DNA of 64,000 nucleotides, taken from Chitinophaga varians (lineage in GTDB: Bacteria; Bacteroidota; Bacteroidia; Chitinophagales; Chitinophagaceae). The stretch spans positions 248,001 to 312,000 of the forward strand of contig NZ_JABAIA010000004.1 in assembly GCF_012641275.1 (NCBI RefSeq), written 5' to 3'. Each line of letters starts with the position of its first letter. Position 1 is the stretch's first letter. The translations under genes and the position numbers were made by a program. The notes under the pieces are model-generated. The model was given only the letters and a program-made list of their open reading frames with translations, made no database searches and was not told the DNA's origin. Of the stretch, positions 42,967 through 51,772 are shown in pieces.

Positions 42967-43926
42967 ATGGAAACTGTTCTCCCGCTGTTGCTGGGAAAAA
43001 TGCAAACTGTATTTGGATATATCGTGTTGGGGCTGGTGATATTGGAATGGGTAATACTGGTGATCTCCAAAAAGATGGAGAGCAACCGCGAAGGATGGGT
43101 GAACGTGGTCTCTTATGTGCTGGACAGCTTCCCGTATTTTTTCCTCGGTAAGTTCGTTGTTTTCGGCACCATGATGTGGATGTACGAATACCGTTTCTTT
43201 ACCCTCGGGTATGCCTGGTACATATGGATACTCGCTTACCTGACGTACGATTTCATGTTCTGGCTCGTGCATTATCTCGGGCATAAAGTCCGTTTCTTCT
43301 GGTGTATCCACGGCGTGCATCATACCGCTGAAGAAATGAAGCTGACGGTGGCCGTGCGTGGTTCCTTTCTGGGAATACTGCATATACCCCTTACCGTTAT
43401 CGCCCTGCCCGTACTGGGCTTCGATCCTTTCATGATCTTCATCTGCGAAGCTGTCGCAAGGCTGTACGGACTTTATGAACATGTGAACGATCATTTCGAT
43501 GACATTGTCGGCAAACAGCGGTGGCTGGAGTTTTTGTTCATCACACCCTCCGTGCACCGCGTGCATCACGCCAAAAACCACATCTATCTCGACAGAAATT
43601 ACGGAGAAACTTTTTCCATATGGGACAGGACCTTCGGCACTTTTCAGACCGAGATGGAACAGGTGAAGCCGGTGTACGGTTTGCTAAATGACAAGATCAG
43701 CGGCAGGAACCTGTTGCAGGTACAGCTACAGCTGTGGCGCGACCTGTGGACCGATGTGAAACAGGCGCCCGGACTGAAAAATAAACTGAAATACATCATC
43801 ATGCCTCCGGGCTGGAACCATATCGATGGCGGTAAAATGGCCGCCGCATACCGCGCAGAAGGCTGGAAAGTTCTGCGGGAAGAGAAGAAGAAAAAATTAG
43901 TCGCCCAATTAAACCCTTCAGCATGA
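42967..43926 (+). CDS. Sterol desaturase/fatty acid hydroxylase family membrane protein
   Basis: This 319-residue membrane protein carries the three histidine clusters of membrane di-iron hydroxylases: HYLGH near residue 101, HGVHHT near 116 and HRVHHAKN near 199, plus the intermediate YEHVNDHFDD. These bind two irons and hydroxylate or desaturate a lipid-like substrate. In this place, between the nitroreductase and the 2OG hydroxylase (4-base overlap with the latter), it may modify the siderophore or an acyl group on it. Substrate is unknown. No close model for its role in an NIS pathway comes to mind. Confidence 0.9.
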   Translation: METVLPLLLGKMQTVFGYIVLGLVILEWVILVISKKMESNREGWVNVVSYVLDSFPYFFLGKFVVFGTMMWMYEYRFFTLGYAWYIWILAYLTYDFMFWLVHYLGHKVRFFWCIHGVHHTAEEMKLTVAVRGSFLGILHIPLTVIALPVLGFDPFMIFICEAVARLYGLYEHVNDHFDDIVGKQRWLEFLFITPSVHRVHHAKNHIYLDRNYGETFSIWDRTFGTFQTEMEQVKPVYGLLNDKISGRNLLQVQLQLWRDLWTDVKQAPGLKNKLKYIIMPPGWNHIDGGKMAAAYRAEGWKVLREEKKKKLVAQLNPSA

Positions 43927-45041
43927 AAAACATGACCATCACCACACCCGATATTATCAGGGACGTATGGCAGGAAACGGCCGTGCCGCCGCCATCCGCA
44001 CCACTCATTGTAGACATCACCGCGCGGGAATCTACCGCGATGTACTATATAGGCCGGCAGTTGGTCCGCGAATACGGGAGCTATGAAAATCCCGCGTTCA
44101 TCGCCACGCTGCACCTCAATGCCTATCAGCTGTTACCTGAGCGCATAGCCCGCATCCTAAGCCACTTCGGTACCGATTATTCCGCCGGCCAGTATGGCGC
44201 TGTTGTTTTCAGGGGATTGGTACAGGTAGACCAGGACGACCTGGGTAAAACACCTTCCAGCTGGAAGGACGTCGATTATGACAAACTGAAAGCCTATGGT
44301 TTTATCAGTAGCCTGATGCATGGTGCCGTGCCCAGCAAGCCCGTTCAGTACTACGCGCAGCGCAAAGGCGGTGGGCTGCTGCACGCCATCATCCCGGATG
44401 AGCAAATGAGCCATACGCAGACCGGCAGCGGTTCCCGTACCGATCTGTTTGTACATACGGAAGATGCTTTCCTCTTTCATCAGGCCGATTTCCTCAGTTT
44501 CCTGTTTGTCCGCAATGAAGAAAGAGTGCCTTCCACGTTGTATTCTATCCGTTCACATGGCGCTACCGACGAGGTGATGCGGCCTTTGTTCCGCCCCCTG
44601 TACAAATGCCCTAAAGACGCCAACTACGCCAGGGACGCGGCCGCAGGGGAGGAGGTAAGCACCGCTGTGCTGTACGGCAATGAAACGTATCCTTTCATCC
44701 GCTTCGATGCTGCCGAGCAAATTCATAATCCGGATGCCGGCCAGAGCGCCGAAGCCATGCATTACCTGGAAGAGTTCTGGAAAGTGGCCAGGACGCATAT
44801 CTACAATGATTTTGTTCCCGAAGCAGGAGACCTCATCTTCGTTAACAACCACCTCTGCGCGCACGGCAGAAACGCTTTTGTGGCCGGTTACAGGGAAGAA
44901 AAAGGCGTGCTGGTGCCCTGCGAACGAAGGATGATGTTGCGCGTGATGAGCAAGACCAGCTTAATTCATATCCGTGCCGTCACCAAAACAGACGACCCTT
45001 ATTTTATCATGGAAGAACATTACGGCAATGTCTTCCGCTAA
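43923..45041 (+). CDS. Clavaminate-synthase-like 2OG-Fe(II) lysine hydroxylase (L-lysine 4-hydroxylase type)
   Basis: This 372-residue oxygenase hydroxylates a carbon of free lysine using 2-oxoglutarate and iron. The ligands are H178-T-E180 in LFVHTEDAF and H314 in NNHLCAHGRNAF, the HxE...H set of the clavaminate-synthase branch. Long runs (ISSLMHGAVPSKPVQYYAQR; GSGSRTDLFVHTEDA; RNEERVPSTLYSIRSHG) match what I recall of the characterised L-lysine 4-hydroxylase (KDO2) of Chitinophaga pinensis. It directly precedes a PLP decarboxylase, so 4-hydroxylysine is probably decarboxylated to a hydroxycadaverine for the siderophore. Position specificity is inferred from that similarity. Confidence 0.85.
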   Translation: MKNMTITTPDIIRDVWQETAVPPPSAPLIVDITARESTAMYYIGRQLVREYGSYENPAFIATLHLNAYQLLPERIARILSHFGTDYSAGQYGAVVFRGLVQVDQDDLGKTPSSWKDVDYDKLKAYGFISSLMHGAVPSKPVQYYAQRKGGGLLHAIIPDEQMSHTQTGSGSRTDLFVHTEDAFLFHQADFLSFLFVRNEERVPSTLYSIRSHGATDEVMRPLFRPLYKCPKDANYARDAAAGEEVSTAVLYGNETYPFIRFDAAEQIHNPDAGQSAEAMHYLEEFWKVARTHIYNDFVPEAGDLIFVNNHLCAHGRNAFVAGYREEKGVLVPCERRMMLRVMSKTSLIHIRAVTKTDDPYFIMEEHYGNVFR

Positions 45042-45065
45042 GTCATCTCCCGAAAAAAAATTGAT

Positions 45066-46577
45066 ATGCATACAGACCAGATCACCCTTGCAGCTCCTGT
45101 GCTGCCACAGGGCAAAAACAATAAATTACTGAAAGACATCTTCTATGAAGAAACGTCCGCGGAATATCACCAGGCGCTGGAGAAAGCGCGAACGGCCGTG
45201 GAAGACTTCCTGCACCATACTAAGCAACCTTTTACCGGCATCCGGCCGGCAGATATGCGCGAAGCGGTATACAGCGTGGATTTGACCCGTCCGCTGAGCG
45301 GTTATGACGAACTGCTGGCCGAGGTAAATGAATTGTATGTCCGTCATGCTACCGCCTTTCACCTGCCGCAGTATATTGCGCACCTGAACTGCCCGGTGGT
45401 GATACCGGCGCTGGCGGCGGAAGTGATCATCAGTGCCATCAATTCTTCGCAGGACACGTACGACCAGAGCGCCGGCGGCACTTTCATCGAAAGAAGGCTG
45501 ATCGACTGGACGGCCCACGAGATCGGCTACACGAACGCTGACGGCGTATTCACCGGCGGCGGTTCACAGTCTAATCTGATGGGGCTGTTGCTGGCAAGGG
45601 ACCATTTTGCGATGCAACGTCTGGGACACAATATCAAACTGGAAGGATTGCCGGCGCAGGCCAGCCGCTTCCGGATATTTGTCTCCGATAAAGCCCATTT
45701 CAGTAACGATAAAAACGCTTCGTTGCTGGGGCTGGGCGAGCAGGCTATTGTCCGGGTGAAAACGGATAGCCGTTTCCGTATGGATGCCGCTGCCCTGAAA
45801 GCAGCGCTGGACTGGCAACTGGGCCTGGGGAACATTCCGATTGCCGTCGTTGCCACCGCGGGGACCACTGACTTCGGCAACATAGACCCATTGCAGCCTA
45901 TTGCGGCCCTTGCGGCGGAGTACCAGGTATGGATGCACGTAGATGCCGCCTATGGCTGTGGTTTGCTGCTGTCCGGTAAATACCGGCATCTGCTGAACGG
46001 CCTGGAGCAGGCCGATTCTGTGACGATCGATTACCATAAGTCTTTCTTTCAGCCTATCAGTAGCAGCGCTTTCCTGGTGAGAGACAAGGCCACGTTGCAG
46101 CTGGTAAGGCATCATGCCGACTACCTGAATCCGGCGGAACAGGATTATGAAGCGCTGCCGGCACAGATCAACAAATCGATCACACAGAGCACGCGCCGTT
46201 TTGACGCGCTGAAACTCTGGTGTACGCTGCGGTTGATGGGAAAACAGAAACTGGGCATTTATACTGATATGATCATTGACACGGCGGCAGGTACGGCCGC
46301 TTTGTTGCAGCAGGACCCTGAGTTTGACCTCCTGAGCAGTTCGGACCTGAGCGTGCTGGTGTTCCGTTTCCGGCCGATGGCACTGGATACGGACCTGTCG
46401 GCGCTGAACCTGCGTATTAAACAGTCATTGTTTTTCGATGGGACTTATATTCTGGCCAGTACTAAAGTAGACGGTAATTTCTACCTGAAATTCACCATAC
46501 TGAACCCGGTGACTACGCTGGCGCATATACGGGAAATTCTGGCGGCGGTGAAAGCGAAGGGATATAGCTTGTTGTAG
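45066..46577 (+). CDS. PLP-dependent group II decarboxylase (lysine/hydroxylysine type)
   Basis: This 503-residue enzyme belongs to the group II PLP decarboxylases (DDC/GAD-like). Marks are GGTFIERRLIDWTAHEIGY, DGVFTGGGSQSNLMGLLLARD, AVVATAGTTDFGNIDP, HVDAAYGCG, and the PLP-binding K325 in DYHKSFFQP. Relatives in siderophore operons decarboxylate lysine to cadaverine or act on diaminobutyrate. Next to a lysine hydroxylase it is likely to use hydroxylysine. It is the last gene of the operon and is followed by a hairpin terminator. Confidence 0.92.
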   Translation: MHTDQITLAAPVLPQGKNNKLLKDIFYEETSAEYHQALEKARTAVEDFLHHTKQPFTGIRPADMREAVYSVDLTRPLSGYDELLAEVNELYVRHATAFHLPQYIAHLNCPVVIPALAAEVIISAINSSQDTYDQSAGGTFIERRLIDWTAHEIGYTNADGVFTGGGSQSNLMGLLLARDHFAMQRLGHNIKLEGLPAQASRFRIFVSDKAHFSNDKNASLLGLGEQAIVRVKTDSRFRMDAAALKAALDWQLGLGNIPIAVVATAGTTDFGNIDPLQPIAALAAEYQVWMHVDAAYGCGLLLSGKYRHLLNGLEQADSVTIDYHKSFFQPISSSAFLVRDKATLQLVRHHADYLNPAEQDYEALPAQINKSITQSTRRFDALKLWCTLRLMGKQKLGIYTDMIIDTAAGTAALLQQDPEFDLLSSSDLSVLVFRFRPMALDTDLSALNLRIKQSLFFDGTYILASTKVDGNFYLKFTILNPVTTLAHIREILAAVKAKGYSLL

Positions 46578-46588
46578 GTGTTTATAGA

Positions 46589-46619
46589 CCTGTCCCGGCG
46601 CCAGCTGGCCCGGGACAGG
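46589..46619. terminator. Terminator after the siderophore operon
   Basis: CCTGTCCCGG (46589-46598) pairs with CCGGGACAGG (46610-46619); the loop is itself a palindrome. It lies between convergent stops (46577 and 46631) and can serve both strands, though T runs are short. Confidence 0.75.
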
Positions 46620-46630
46620 CATTTTACGGA

Positions 46631-47767
46631 TTATTTAACGATGACGCCGGCGGCGGCCCATTGCGTTTTAGGCAGGAATATCTTTCCGGATTGTGTATCT
46701 ACTTTAAACCGGGTGCCTGTTTCGCCGATCCAGATAATATGATCTTTACTGTCCCAGGTAAACTTTTTCGGAGATTCAAATATCACTTTCACATTATCGG
46801 CGCTTTGTTTCCATACCAACTGGTTGTTGCCATTGTCTGATTGCTCTACGGCGAAAACAGGATAAACGACTGCCGGTTGCCCGTTCCTGCTCCCCGGAGG
46901 AGAAGGGGCCATGGGTGGTGGTGAAGTGGCCGCATCATACAATGACAAGGTTTGGTTCATGATGGAGGAGGCTTTCTCAGCCAGTATTTCCTTGTCCTCC
47001 GTTTTCATTTCAAATTTTTTAACCAGCTTCATTTTGGCGTCGTACAAACTATGTGTATGGTCTGTGCTGAACAGGATAGCATAGAAGACCGGCTGCGCGC
47101 CGATCTTAAAGGTCTTTACTTCCACGATGCCGGCGGAGTCTTCGGATTTATTGTTGTACAAGGGAAGATAGGATTTAAACAATCCTTTCATGACCGGCTT
47201 TAATGTTTCGTCATTATCGGCAATAACGGCGTAATGGTCAAAACCTGGTGGCGGCGGCATCGCCGGTGGTGGCGGTGGCGGGGGCGGGGCCAGTTTGTTC
47301 GGGCTTTTGGTGGGCTTTGGCACTGGCGGTGGGGGCGCTACTACTGCTGCATAATATTTGGCAATAATATATTTTCCTTCATTTTTGAAATCGGAATATT
47401 CTTCTTTCAGCGGAATGATCTTACCATCCTGTTCGCTGCGGAGGTACAGCTTGTTTTTATCGTGTACATACGTATAGGCGTTATTGTTAACCTTTACTTC
47501 ACCCGGTTGAATATAGGAAAACGTCAGGATGTTGCCGGTGGAGGTGTTTACAATCAGGTCTTTCACTTCGTCGTCGAAGTTGTACAGCGCCAGTTCGTTG
47601 CCTGACTGAAATTCCTCGCAGTACTTATGAACAGGTTTTACCAGTTCATTGCCCAGCGTATCTGTAACACCATATTTGCCGCCGACTTTAAAGGAATAGT
47701 ACTTGTTTTGGGCGAACACGGTACTGCTGACTGCCAGTAACAGCGCAGTGGTCAATAGTTTTTGCAT
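46631..47767 (-). CDS. Secreted proline-rich protein of unknown function
   Basis: This 378-residue protein has a signal peptide (LLTTALLLAVSSTVFAQ). Its first part has short YYSFKVGGKYGVTDTLGNELV units like a degenerate WG repeat. A central proline tract (about residues 145-175, runs of up to eight P) separates it from a C-terminal half, and a second short proline stretch lies near residue 285. The proline tract is probably a stiff spacer. I do not recognise a functional family. It is convergent with the siderophore operon and probably stands alone. Confidence 0.7.
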   Translation of the reverse strand: MQKLLTTALLLAVSSTVFAQNKYYSFKVGGKYGVTDTLGNELVKPVHKYCEEFQSGNELALYNFDDEVKDLIVNTSTGNILTFSYIQPGEVKVNNNAYTYVHDKNKLYLRSEQDGKIIPLKEEYSDFKNEGKYIIAKYYAAVVAPPPPVPKPTKSPNKLAPPPPPPPPAMPPPPGFDHYAVIADNDETLKPVMKGLFKSYLPLYNNKSEDSAGIVEVKTFKIGAQPVFYAILFSTDHTHSLYDAKMKLVKKFEMKTEDKEILAEKASSIMNQTLSLYDAATSPPPMAPSPPGSRNGQPAVVYPVFAVEQSDNGNNQLVWKQSADNVKVIFESPKKFTWDSKDHIIWIGETGTRFKVDTQSGKIFLPKTQWAAAGVIVK

Positions 47768-47941
47768 GCTCTTGTATGTTGTGGATTTGAATAACGGGTT
47801 AGTTTTCGGGTTAACGTTCGGGGCGAAAATAGGGATTTTCCGGGGTGTTTCTTTGTTTTAAATTGATTATTTTCGTTTCCTGTTTAACCACTTCTGCCTG
47901 CTGCAAGCATTGTTAGTATCTGTCACCCAAAAAAACATCTT

Positions 47942-48583
47942 ATGAAAATTGGTATCATTGGTTCCGGCGCCGTAGGGCAAACACTGGCCAAAGGGTTTCA
48001 GCAGGAGGGCCATACCGTCACCCTGGGCACGCGTGACACTTCCAAACCGGAAGTGGTCCAATTCAACAAAGACACCGGTATTACCGTAGCAGATTTTGAG
48101 ACGACCGCGAAAACGGCCGAACTTATCGTGCTGTCCACCAAAGGAGGGGCTGCGGCTGACGCGCTGCGGCTGGCGGGCATCGCCAACCTTGATAAGAAGA
48201 TTGTCATCGATACCACCAATCCGCTGGCGGAGAAGGGGCCCGAACATGGCTTGTTGCACTTCTTTACCACGCTGGAGTTTTCGCTGATGGAGCAATTGCA
48301 GCAGCTGGCGCCGGCTGCCAGGTTTGTGAAAGCATTTAATTCCGTGGGCAATGCCAGGATGTATAAGCCTCAGTTCAGCGAAGGAAAACCGTCTATGTTC
48401 ATTTGCGGCAATGATGACGAAGCCAAGAAAACGGTGACCGGTCTGTTGACGGCTTTCGGCTGGGAAACGGAAGACATGGGCACTGTGGAGGCTGCCCGGG
48501 CCATTGAGCCGCTGTGCATCCTGTGGTGCATCCCCGGTTTTCTGCATAACAGCTGGTCACATGCGTTTAAGCTGCTGAAATAA
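47942..48583 (+). CDS. NADP-binding oxidoreductase (F420:NADP reductase-like)
   Basis: This 213-residue protein has an N-terminal Rossmann motif IGIIGSGAVGQTLAKGF followed by TLGTRD, the NADP-binding loop of the NPD/F420-NADP oxidoreductase family, and a later FVKAFNSVGNARM. Bacteroidota lack F420, so the partner is probably another NADP-linked substrate. It is a single-gene unit. The gene ends where a decayed membrane-protein gene on the other strand ends. Confidence 0.85.
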   Translation: MKIGIIGSGAVGQTLAKGFQQEGHTVTLGTRDTSKPEVVQFNKDTGITVADFETTAKTAELIVLSTKGGAAADALRLAGIANLDKKIVIDTTNPLAEKGPEHGLLHFFTTLEFSLMEQLQQLAPAARFVKAFNSVGNARMYKPQFSEGKPSMFICGNDDEAKKTVTGLLTAFGWETEDMGTVEAARAIEPLCILWCIPGFLHNSWSHAFKLLK

Positions 48584-48989
48584 TCATCCTGCAGAAAGAT
48601 ATAACCGAAGGATATACGACATTTCATAGAGCAGGAAGATCATGACCAGCGCTCCGTGAAATGTCTGGTTACTTATCCTGATAGCCATCAGGCAAAGCAC
48701 TACGTGCGCGATATTACGCGCCGGATACTCCCATCCGAAATGGTGCAGGTACAACGTGCCTTTCAGCATCGTGTCCACCACATCGGCCACAAACGAAAAG
48801 GCCAGCACGCTCCCACCACCAGAAATGTACCAGCAGGATGAAGATGTATCCCACCCAGCTGAGATGTATCCAGTAAGGCTTTTCACGTCCGGGATGCTGG
48901 ATGAATTTGGCGGTGCCTTTGAGAAGATGAGCAAGGCTCAGGCTGAGAATAAACCCGATGACCATTCTAACGTGGCCGAATGTTTCCAT
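48584..48989 (-). pseudogene. Decayed membrane-protein gene with internal deletion and frameshift
   Basis: Two consecutive frames on the minus strand each hold half of a hydrophobic protein. From 48989 the first reads METFGHVRMVIGFILSLSLA through HLSWVGYIFILLVHFWWWE and then loses sense. At about 48800 a second frame continues with LAFSFVADVVDTMLKGTLYL to YLSAG, stopping at 48584. As I recall, relatives have about 45-50 more residues at this junction (a further loop and helix), so a deletion that was not a multiple of three best explains it. If it is instead a sequencing error, the product would still be short. Confidence 0.65.
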
Positions 48990-49171
48990 AGCGTGCGTTT
49001 ATCAGTGTTCAAAGTCAAATAGAGGTCACTGTTTTTTGTTTTTCCGACTACATCACCAGCGGATATTTTGGTTTACGTTGATAATTGAATTTAATCAAAT
49101 GCCGCCGAAAAACAAAGGATGAAGACTCAAAACAATCAAAAGTGTTTATCTTCATTGCTTAATGTGCCGTC

Positions 49172-49768
49172 ATGCATCCATCATTTCAAATATTTCGCGA
49201 TGTAGTTAATAAAATCAGTCCCATCGGGGATAAAGACTGGCAATTGTGTGAGCCCGGCCTGGGACTCAAAACCCTGCCCAAATCGGCCTTCTTTGTAGAA
49301 GAAGGAAAAGTATACCGCGAAATCGGATTTGTTGTAAAAGGATTACTGCGCTCTTATTATTTGGTGGAAGGCGAAGAGATCAACACCGCCTTTTTTACGG
49401 AAGGTCAATGGCCCAAAGCCTACCATAGCTTTCTCACACAAACAGCCAGCAGGCAATGGATACAGGCACTCGAAGACTCAGAATTGATAACGATCAGTTA
49501 TAAACAGCTGCAATATCTGTTTGCAAACAGCCCTGCCTGGGAACGGTTCGGACGTATTGCAACCGAAAACCTTTATATAGCCTCACAGTTACGCAGTGAA
49601 ATGTTATTACTTGAAAAACCCGCCGAACGATACATCAACCTGGCCAAAACACATCCCCACTTACTGGAGCGCGTGCCACTCTACCATCTGGCTTCCTACA
49701 TTGGCATCAAACAACCATCCCTCAGCAGGATCCGTAAAAGGCTTGCAAAAATAAATACCGCCATATAA
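49172..49768 (+). CDS. Crp/Fnr-family transcriptional regulator
   Basis: This 198-residue protein has a cyclic-nucleotide-binding-like domain (LKTLPKSAFFVEEGKVYREIGFVVKGLLRSYY, interrupted here only by its strands; INTAFFTEGQWPKAYHSF) and a C-terminal helix-turn-helix (HLASYIGIKQPSLSRIRKRL). It is the small type common in Bacteroidota with no clear cAMP residues. It probably controls the neighbouring gene 67 bases downstream, or itself; no target site is evident. Relatives often sit next to genes for small secreted or detoxifying enzymes. Confidence 0.9.
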   Translation: MHPSFQIFRDVVNKISPIGDKDWQLCEPGLGLKTLPKSAFFVEEGKVYREIGFVVKGLLRSYYLVEGEEINTAFFTEGQWPKAYHSFLTQTASRQWIQALEDSELITISYKQLQYLFANSPAWERFGRIATENLYIASQLRSEMLLLEKPAERYINLAKTHPHLLERVPLYHLASYIGIKQPSLSRIRKRLAKINTAI

Positions 49769-49835
49769 CGATTATAACCTGGGTTATAGGACCAACGTTG
49801 CCACCTGCTTTACCTTCGGCAATAAAAAGAAGGTT

Positions 49836-50303
49836 ATGAAAAAAGCGATCCAGGCCATAATCCTGTCATTACTGCTCTTATTTCAATCCCGGCTTCATGC
49901 ACAAAATGAAAAAACAACAGCCATGCAACAAACGATCATTCAATTACACCGCACCATCATGAAAGCTGTCAAAGACAAGGATGGCGCCCCCCTGCACGAA
50001 TCATTGAAGAGCGATTTTATCTTCACCTCTGCCACTGCCGAGCTGTGGGACAAGGATAAATTCATCAACGGCTTTGCCTTAAACCCTTCCCTGCAATTTC
50101 CCGAATTTGCACCACAGGGCCAGCAGGTGATCATTAATGATAATACAGCCGTACTCACCGCGCTCGTGCATATTAAGATCGTTCGCGGCGCCGCCGCACC
50201 CCAGGAGCTGTGGGAACGTACCACTGAAACCTATGTAAGGCAACAAGGCGTATGGAAACTACTGGCTCTCCACGCCACGTTTCTGCCCGGTCTCCCAAAA
50301 TGA
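49836..50303 (+). CDS. Secreted NTF2-like (DUF4440) protein
   Basis: This 155-residue protein has a signal peptide (AIQAIILSLLLLFQSRLHAQ) and an NTF2-fold pattern: IIQLHRTIMKAVKDKDGAPLHE, LHESLKSDFIFTSATAELWDKDKFI and TETYVRQQGVWKLLALHATFL. The fold serves as a small-molecule pocket in many enzymes and binding proteins, so a specific role cannot be given. It follows the Crp/Fnr gene and ends at a hairpin. Confidence 0.8.
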   Translation: MKKAIQAIILSLLLLFQSRLHAQNEKTTAMQQTIIQLHRTIMKAVKDKDGAPLHESLKSDFIFTSATAELWDKDKFINGFALNPSLQFPEFAPQGQQVIINDNTAVLTALVHIKIVRGAAAPQELWERTTETYVRQQGVWKLLALHATFLPGLPK

Positions 50304-50305
50304 AA

Positions 50306-50338
50306 GAAGCTGCCTCCAATTAATTTTGAGACAGCTTC
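50306..50338. terminator. Bidirectional hairpin between convergent genes
   Basis: GAAGCTG (50306-50312) pairs with CAGCTTC (50332-50338), extended inside by CTC/GAG after one mismatch. It lies 3 bases after the NTF2-like stop and 28 before the DoxX stop. T-rich sequence follows on the minus-strand side. Confidence 0.55.
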
Positions 50339-50365
50339 CTTCGCACTTTAAAAAAACACCGGTCA

Positions 50366-50758
50366 TCACGATACTACTGCTGCATAATTCGCCGGGTACA
50401 GTCTTCTGAACATCAGGTAAGCGGCGGACAACACGCTGAAGGCAATGATAGCATCCACCGTGGCGGGGAAGCCCAGCACGCTTATCTTAGAGAAGAAGGC
50501 GAAAGTGATATCGAAGAACATACCGGCAAACACCCATTCTTTCAGCCGCAGGAATTTGTTGGGGATTAAAAGCGTGATAATACCGGCAATTTTAAAGACT
50601 CCCAGGATGTAAATGAAATGCGGAGGATAACCTAACTGCTGTGTAATGCCCCATACGATTGGGTTGCCGGTCAGTTCAAAGAAACCGCTTGCGCCAAACC
50701 AGAGTGACATAAAAATAGTGGCGGACCAATAGATGATAGTAGCTGTCTTTGTGTTCAT
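50366..50758 (-). CDS. DoxX-like membrane protein
   Basis: This 130-residue protein has four helices and the DoxX-family pattern (FMSLWFGASGFFELTGNP; LGYPPHFIYILGVFKIAGII; KEWVFAGMFFDITFAF). DoxX-like proteins are small inner-membrane proteins linked with redox and stress functions. It follows the alpha/beta hydrolase gene by 34 bases and is probably the last gene of the cytochrome P460 operon. Confidence 0.85.
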   Translation of the reverse strand: MNTKTATIIYWSATIFMSLWFGASGFFELTGNPIVWGITQQLGYPPHFIYILGVFKIAGIITLLIPNKFLRLKEWVFAGMFFDITFAFFSKISVLGFPATVDAIIAFSVLSAAYLMFRRLYPANYAAVVS

Positions 50759-50792
50759 TGTTTTAATTTTTATAAGATGAAAAGAGATGGAT

Positions 50793-51770
50793 TTATTTGG
50801 CTAACTGTTCTGCCTCTACGATAGCCGCTGTAAAGGCTTCGGGGGCTTCGGCGGGCAGGTTGTGGCCAATGCCTCCTGTGATGGTATGATGTACATATTT
50901 CCCTTTAAATTTGGCGGCATAGGAGGCAGGATCGGGGTGCGGTGCGCCGTTGGCGTCTCCTTCGAGCGTCACTGCCGGCACGTTGATCACGGGGCCCTGT
51001 GCCAGTCTTTTTTCCAGTGCGTCGTATTGTTTTTCGCCCTGTGCCAGTCCCAGTCGCCAGCGATAGTTGTGAATGACGATGGCCACATGGTCGGGGTTGT
51101 CAAAGGAAGCGGCGCTTTCTTCAAAAGTGCTGTCACTGAAATGCCACTGTGGTGAGGCTGTTTGCCAGATAAGCCGGTTGAACGCACGGGTGTTGGCCTG
51201 ATATCCTGCCTGCCCGCGCTCGGTGGCGAAGTAAAACTGGTACCACCATGCCTGTTCTGCTTTCGGGGCCAGGGGCGCCTGATTGGCCTGCTGGCTGCCG
51301 ATCAGGTAACCGCTGACAGACACCAGCGCTTTGGTACGCTCCGGCCATAGGGCGGCGATGATATCGGCTGTGCGCGCACCCCAGTCAAATCCACCGATAA
51401 TGGCCTGTTTTATTTTCAGCGCGTCCATCAGGGCGATGATATCTGCTGCAAAAGCAGACTGCTGGCCGTTGCGCATGGTCTGTGCTGAAAGGAACCGTGT
51501 ACTGCCGTAACCGCGCAGATAAGGCACGATCACATGATAACCCTTGCCTGCCAGCTGCGTGGCTACGGCGGTGTAACTGTGGATGTCGTACGGCCAGCCG
51601 TGAAGAAGGATAACCGCTTGCCCGTTTGCGGGGCCGGCTTCTGCGTAACCTACGTTCAGCACCCCGGCGTTGATTTGTTTGACAGGCCCGATGCTGTCTG
51701 TGGCGAATGCCGTGGTGCTGCCGGATATAATAAGCAGCGCTGCTGCGATAATGTGTTGGACCGTTTTCAT
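50793..51770 (-). CDS. Exported alpha/beta hydrolase (epoxide-hydrolase-like)
   Basis: This 325-residue protein has a signal peptide (IIAAALLIISGSTTAFA). The alpha/beta hydrolase core shows the oxyanion HGWPYDIHS, the nucleophile elbow GGFDWGARTAD with Asp as nucleophile, as in epoxide hydrolases and dehalogenases, and the catalytic His in GGIGHNLPAEAPE. Its substrate is unknown. It is a periplasmic enzyme, 2 bases after the small lipoprotein gene, in the P460 operon. Confidence 0.88.
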   Translation of the reverse strand: MKTVQHIIAAALLIISGSTTAFATDSIGPVKQINAGVLNVGYAEAGPANGQAVILLHGWPYDIHSYTAVATQLAGKGYHVIVPYLRGYGSTRFLSAQTMRNGQQSAFAADIIALMDALKIKQAIIGGFDWGARTADIIAALWPERTKALVSVSGYLIGSQQANQAPLAPKAEQAWWYQFYFATERGQAGYQANTRAFNRLIWQTASPQWHFSDSTFEESAASFDNPDHVAIVIHNYRWRLGLAQGEKQYDALEKRLAQGPVINVPAVTLEGDANGAPHPDPASYAAKFKGKYVHHTITGGIGHNLPAEAPEAFTAAIVEAEQLAK

Positions 51771-51772
51771 GA

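Noticed and set aside
42583..43581. Minus-strand frame (332 codons) across the nitroreductase and desaturase genes
   Set aside because: It spans two well-supported genes on the other strand and has no recognisable domain.
47234..47360. GC-rich repeat-like tract resembling a small tandem repeat
   Set aside because: It is the codon run for the proline tract of the minus-strand secreted protein, not an independent repeat.
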